Positions 7,483-10,340 of a stretch of 10,340 nt of DNA are shown here, piece after piece; the stretch's first letter is position 1; every line of letters begins with the position of its first letter. Made by a program: the position numbers and the translations under genes. Below the pieces are notes generated by a model, which was not told where the DNA came from, ran no database searches, and saw only the letters and a program-made list of their open reading frames with translations. Source of the DNA: Spirochaetaceae bacterium (GTDB lineage Bacteria > Spirochaetota > Spirochaetia > B11-G9); the NCBI GenBank assembly GCA_030600745.1, contig JAUVLL010000081.1:1-10340 (forward strand), written 5' to 3'.

Positions 7483-8658
7483 ATGAAGAAAGCGGTTATC
7501 TGTCTGATCCTGGTATTATTCCCGGTATTTATATTTGCACAGGATTCCAGCTCAGTTCTTGCAGCAATGCAGAAGAATTTTGCCAGAGGATCTATCTCAA
7601 CAAAAATTCAGGTCCTTCAAAATTCAGAAGAATTTCCCGATGTGGATATGGGCCCTCTTTATTCTCAGGCCCTGGAGTTTATTCTTGATAATTCCAGAAA
7701 TCTTGCATCCGATATTGCTACAAGAGAGATGACTATTCTTGTAGTCAGACTTGCGGGAATTAATGGATATAGTGAGTCGTCTTCAATGATGTGGGATCTT
7801 TTTGATATATATGATGATACTCAGGTAAAAATTGAGATACTTGGAGCTCTTGGGAGTACGGATCCGGGAGTTAAGGTAGTTACAGGTTTAAATAATTGGT
7901 TAAAATTGCAGAATGACAAATTCAGATCCGGCACGTCGGTTGAAAAATCTGTTGTTGCTGAAGCAGTCGTAACTCTGGGGGAGTTTGGAGACAGTTCTTC
8001 GTTTTCTATTGTATTCAGTACCGGTTCTGCCGGGTATTCGGATGATATCACATATAAAGCAAACCTGGCTCTGAAAAATCTTGAAGGGAGCTATAGTCAG
8101 TCTCTCATTGAAGTAATTAAAATCAGTGTCCCTTCGGATAAACTTGCTGCTTTTAAACTTGCAATTGACGATGATGAGATGTCTATCGAGGAGAAGGGTA
8201 ACCTTTATAAAATGACACTTGAAACAGGCTTGCATTATCCTGTTGATGAAGATAATGCTATCATACGTGAACTCAGGTATAGTGCTGTGAGACAGCTTGC
8301 CCGGATAAAATGGGCCGATGCAAGTAATCTGGTAATAGAGCATTTTAATCGGGTGATCATTGAATATGATCGGGGTACAGCCCCAAAATCCAGTGTTTTG
8401 GAAGCAATTTCCTGTCTTGGTGCAATGGGTACCCATGAAGCAGCAAACCGTTTAACCCTGTATCTGGAGTATATGAACTCATATATGGAAAACGGACAGG
8501 ATATTGATTTACAGATTTCCCTGGCAGTAATTGTCAATATAGGACTAATAGGTGATGCTGTTGCTTTCGATCATCTGTTATATTCCGGTTATCTGGATTA
8601 CCCCGCCTCAGTAAAAAAAGCTGCGAGAGAGGCTCTAAATAATCTTAAAAGCAGATAG
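7483..8658 (+). CDS. Exported HEAT-like repeat protein, function unknown
   Basis: The 391 residues start with a signal peptide (MKKAVICLILVLFPVFIFAQ, cleavage near residue 19), so the protein is probably periplasmic or surface exposed. The rest is almost entirely alpha-helical. It shows degenerate HEAT/armadillo-like units, for example around 115-140 (VKIEILGALGSTDPG), 156-180 (VVAEAVVTLGEFGD), 264-290 (LRYSAVRQLARIKW), 304-330 (SVLEAISCLGAMGTHEA) and 344-390 (final repeat). HEAT arrays are protein-binding scaffolds, and no enzymatic motif is visible. It lies 21 bases after the PilZ gene and 40 bases before the comEC-like gene, so it is probably co-transcribed with both. A link to a cell-envelope or DNA-uptake function is only suggested by position. 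Fold assignment is good; the role is unknown. Confidence 0.85.
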   Translation: MKKAVICLILVLFPVFIFAQDSSSVLAAMQKNFARGSISTKIQVLQNSEEFPDVDMGPLYSQALEFILDNSRNLASDIATREMTILVVRLAGINGYSESSSMMWDLFDIYDDTQVKIEILGALGSTDPGVKVVTGLNNWLKLQNDKFRSGTSVEKSVVAEAVVTLGEFGDSSSFSIVFSTGSAGYSDDITYKANLALKNLEGSYSQSLIEVIKISVPSDKLAAFKLAIDDDEMSIEEKGNLYKMTLETGLHYPVDEDNAIIRELRYSAVRQLARIKWADASNLVIEHFNRVIIEYDRGTAPKSSVLEAISCLGAMGTHEAANRLTLYLEYMNSYMENGQDIDLQISLAVIVNIGLIGDAVAFDHLLYSGYLDYPASVKKAAREALNNLKSR

Positions 8659-8698
8659 ATTAAAGATCCTGCCCCTGGAAAGGCTGTTTGATTTTGTA

Positions 8699-10099
8699 TT
8701 GCTGGTACCTGCAATCGTAACTCTTTATACTGATATCCCGAAAGTTATATTAGTCACAGTACTTCTGTCTACTGCTGTTTTTTCTGTTTCTTTTGGCCTT
8801 TCCATCTCGATATTTGCTTCAAGGGAATTTCAGCTTCAAAGTAGAATATATTATCTCGTTTTTATTTCTTCCATTATATGCTTATTTATAGTCCAGGGTA
8901 GATTTGAAGATACTATTTCTCCAGGGCAGAATGCAGAATATGTTGTTGCTGTCACAGGCAAAGTTATTTCTGACAGTAAAGAGATTGGAGGTGGTGAAAA
9001 GATTTTTAATCTCCGGCTATTGTTTTCTGAAGATATCAACTCAAGTAGAACAAGTGCTTCAGGTAAGTTAACCATTGCTTCCAGGGTAGATGTTTATAAG
9101 GGACAGTTTGTAAGTATTGAGGGAAAAAATATTCTTGCTCAAAAAACAGCTTTTATTTTTATAGATAGAAAAAATATTACAGCTTTAGATTGGGGGAAAT
9201 CCTGGAGTGCCGAAATTATGGAAAAACGGGCACAGATTCTTAAGTACCTGAAACAGCGTATCAGGCGTATGGGAGCTGAACCGTCTGTTCTTTTTACTGC
9301 TTTATTTATCGGGGTTAGAGAAAACCCTAAAGGAGCTCTTTTTACAGCACTACGAAGGGCAGGTGGTTCTCATATTCTTGCCTTGTCCGGTATGCATCTG
9401 GGAATAATCGCCTATGGTATTATGTTTGTATTGACAAGGGTATTCGGTAAAAAAATAAGTTTTGCCGTGACACTTTTAGTGATACTGTTCTATGTTTTTC
9501 TTGTAGATGCGGGACCTTCTCTGAACAGAGCTGTAATACTGTTCATTCTTATTGGCTTTCTGGGACTTTCCGGGCGAAGAATTGGCATATTCCATATTCT
9601 TTCTATTTGTTTTCTCGTTCAGATTGTACTTGATCCAAATAGTGCATATAAGCTTTCTTTTCAGCTTTCTTATCTTGCCCTTGGTGGAATAGTAGTTGGA
9701 AGTGGAAAAATAAGCCGCATGCTGCCTGGAATTATTCCCGGTGGAATCCGGGGAGTTATTGCAGCATCTATCTCTGCACAAATTTTTACTTCTCCTCTGG
9801 TACTGCACCATTTTGGAGTTATATATCCGGTTGGAATAGTATCCGGAATAATTTTACTACCAATTGTTACTATTTATATATGGACTGGAATTATCGGGTT
9901 GCTGCCCCTCCCCTGGATTTTGCAGAGTCTGGTATTTAGTGTATCTACCTGTCTTTATAAAGCAATTGAGGTATCTGCTGATATTTTCTCACGATTTCCA
10001 CCTTTGGAAGCCAGGGGTACTATTCTGGTTGGATCTTTGCTATTGGTAATTTTTTTGATATTTTTTCTTTTGGGTGTTGCCCTTCGCAGCAATTCCTAA
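8699..10099 (+). CDS. ComEC/Rec2-family DNA-uptake channel protein lacking the beta-lactamase domain
   Basis: As called from TTG 8699, this is a 466-residue polytopic membrane protein. Two or more hydrophobic helices (about 1-66) precede a soluble OB-fold-like DUF4131 region (about 80-165) and the ComEC competence domain (about 195-460). Diagnostic motifs are GSHILALSGMHLGI (223-236), AGPSLNRA (271-278) and LDPNSAYKLSFQLSYLALGG (311-330). In competent bacteria ComEC carries single-stranded DNA across the inner membrane. Many versions are 700 residues or more and end in a metallo-beta-lactamase-like domain, which is absent here; I recall short versions in spirochaetes. The start is uncertain. 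There is no ATG before about residue 174, the frame is open back to 8639, and GGAAAGG (8677-8683) is 15 bases from the TTG. CTG 8669 is an alternative giving a few more residues. It is the last gene of the trio with the PilZ and HEAT-like genes. Confidence 0.87.
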   Translation: MLVPAIVTLYTDIPKVILVTVLLSTAVFSVSFGLSISIFASREFQLQSRIYYLVFISSIICLFIVQGRFEDTISPGQNAEYVVAVTGKVISDSKEIGGGEKIFNLRLLFSEDINSSRTSASGKLTIASRVDVYKGQFVSIEGKNILAQKTAFIFIDRKNITALDWGKSWSAEIMEKRAQILKYLKQRIRRMGAEPSVLFTALFIGVRENPKGALFTALRRAGGSHILALSGMHLGIIAYGIMFVLTRVFGKKISFAVTLLVILFYVFLVDAGPSLNRAVILFILIGFLGLSGRRIGIFHILSICFLVQIVLDPNSAYKLSFQLSYLALGGIVVGSGKISRMLPGIIPGGIRGVIAASISAQIFTSPLVLHHFGVIYPVGIVSGIILLPIVTIYIWTGIIGLLPLPWILQSLVFSVSTCLYKAIEVSADIFSRFPPLEARGTILVGSLLLVIFLIFFLLGVALRSNS

Positions 10100-10154
10100 C
10101 ATTTCGGATCAGGATTATTTGTTTGGTAGGTGTCTTAGTAGGTGCACTTATTCC

Positions 10155-10183
10155 TTGACAGTGTATATAATGGGTATTATTCT
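10155..10183 (+). promoter_or_regulatory. Sigma70-type promoter of the toxin-antitoxin remnant
   Basis: A consensus TTGACA (10155-10160) and TATTCT (10178-10183) are 17 bases apart. Transcription would begin at or very near the antitoxin ATG at 10190, implying a leaderless or nearly leaderless message. A perfect TATAAT at 10166-10171 is an alternative -10 but has only a poor -35 (TGCACT, 10143-10148). No ribosome binding site precedes the ATG. Confidence 0.55.
10167..10180. promoter_or_regulatory. Inverted repeat over the promoter, candidate autorepression operator
   Basis: ATAAT (10167-10171) and ATTAT (10176-10180) flank GGGT between the -35 and -10 boxes. Phd/YefM-type antitoxins usually repress their own promoter by binding such short palindromes. 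The match is short and AT-rich, so this is tentative. Confidence 0.35.
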
Positions 10184-10189
10184 ATTAGC

Positions 10190-10327
10190 ATGCAAATTAC
10201 AGAATTAAGAAAGAATATCTTCTCAGTACTGGATAGAATTCTGGATGAGGGTAAACCTGTTAAAGTAGAGCGGCGGAATGGAAACCAGACTATACCCAGA
10301 TACCCATATTGTTGTTTGGCTTTATGA
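10190..10327 (+). pseudogene. Truncated Phd/YefM-family antitoxin
   Basis: From ATG 10190 the first 30 or so residues (MQITELRKNIFSVLDRILDE, then GKPVKVERRNG) match the DNA-binding N-terminal half of Phd/YefM antitoxins: the SELR-N-like helix, the LD-ILDEG turn and the PV-VER strand. Intact members are usually about 60-85 residues, with a C-terminal tail that wraps and blocks the toxin. Here the frame drifts into unrelated residues (TIPRYPYCCLAL) and stops after 45. From 10278 the DNA encodes the start of a PIN toxin in another frame, so the antitoxin tail and any intergenic bases seem to have been deleted. The remnant could still bind its operator but should not neutralise a toxin. A GTG at 10142 also opens this frame but lies upstream of the promoter and is rejected as start. 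A naturally very short antitoxin is the alternative. Confidence 0.6.
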
Positions 10328-10340
10328 TAGTGAGATTGAT
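10278..10340 (+). CDS. PIN-domain (VapC-type) toxin, N-terminal start, runs off the window
   Basis: Reading from ATG 10278 gives METRLYPDTHIVVWLYDSEI and one further Asp before the window ends. The LYPDTHIVVWLY block matches the N-terminal first strand and helix of PIN-domain toxins (typically xYLDTHxxxWL), where the Asp of DTH is the first of the acidic residues that bind metal in this ribonuclease family. Only 21 residues are visible, so the remaining acidic residues and the intactness of the domain cannot be judged. The gene begins inside the antitoxin remnant in a different frame. A GTAGAG (10265-10270) 7 bases upstream is a weak ribosome binding site candidate. Phd/YefM-PIN pairs are a known toxin-antitoxin arrangement, and the cognate order (antitoxin first) is kept here. 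Confidence 0.6.
   Translation, partial: METRLYPDTHIVVWLYDSEID

Noticed and set aside
7900..8436. 178-residue - strand frame within the HEAT-like gene
   Set aside because: Antisense to a gene with a good signal peptide and ribosome binding site; no recognisable motif.
10142..10189. GTG 10142 as the antitoxin start
   Set aside because: The added residues are encoded by the promoter itself (TTGACA and both -10 candidates), and the Phd-like similarity begins at ATG 10190.

Overview
The window reads as a chromosomal stretch of an AT-leaning spirochaete-like bacterium (Spirochaetota, Treponema/Spirochaeta-type). This assignment is inferred from gene character. The SpoIIE-type phosphatase carries a large insert of a kind I associate with treponemes, the ComEC protein lacks the usual C-terminal metallo-beta-lactamase domain, and a membrane-anchored PilZ protein and a secreted HEAT-like repeat protein sit beside it. 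No rRNA, tRNA, CRISPR array or insertion sequence was seen.

Left part, + strand (1-1199): the 3' end of a SpoIIE/PP2C-family serine phosphatase gene is followed after 5 bases by a small zinc-ribbon membrane protein gene with a TTG start. A hairpin in the convergent gap (about 1223-1244) separates them from the next block.

Middle part, - strand (6294 down to 1279): four genes run in the same direction. They are a CPBP/Abi intramembrane protease, a secreted TlpA/ResA-like thioredoxin, a full-length DsbD-like electron transporter and a long-chain fatty acid-CoA ligase. A good sigma70-type promoter (TTTACA-16-TATGAT) lies just upstream of the protease gene. tlpA and dsbD overlap by one base (TGATG) and form a clear functional pair: DsbD carries reducing power across the inner membrane and the TlpA-like protein is a likely periplasmic acceptor. 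The ligase gene may be part of the same transcript, but a 75-base gap with a 7-bp hairpin next to its ribosome binding site suggests separate control.

Right part, + strand (6412-10099): a divergent, probably co-transcribed trio encodes a membrane-anchored PilZ (c-di-GMP) protein, an exported HEAT-like repeat protein, and a ComEC/Rec2 channel protein without the nuclease-like domain.

Right edge (10155-10340): a Phd/YefM-type antitoxin gene appears to be cut short after about 30 recognisable residues. The start of a PIN-domain (VapC-type) toxin begins in another frame inside it, at ATG 10278. This looks like a toxin-antitoxin module with an internal deletion, and it is the most unusual item in the window. 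The toxin runs off the right end.
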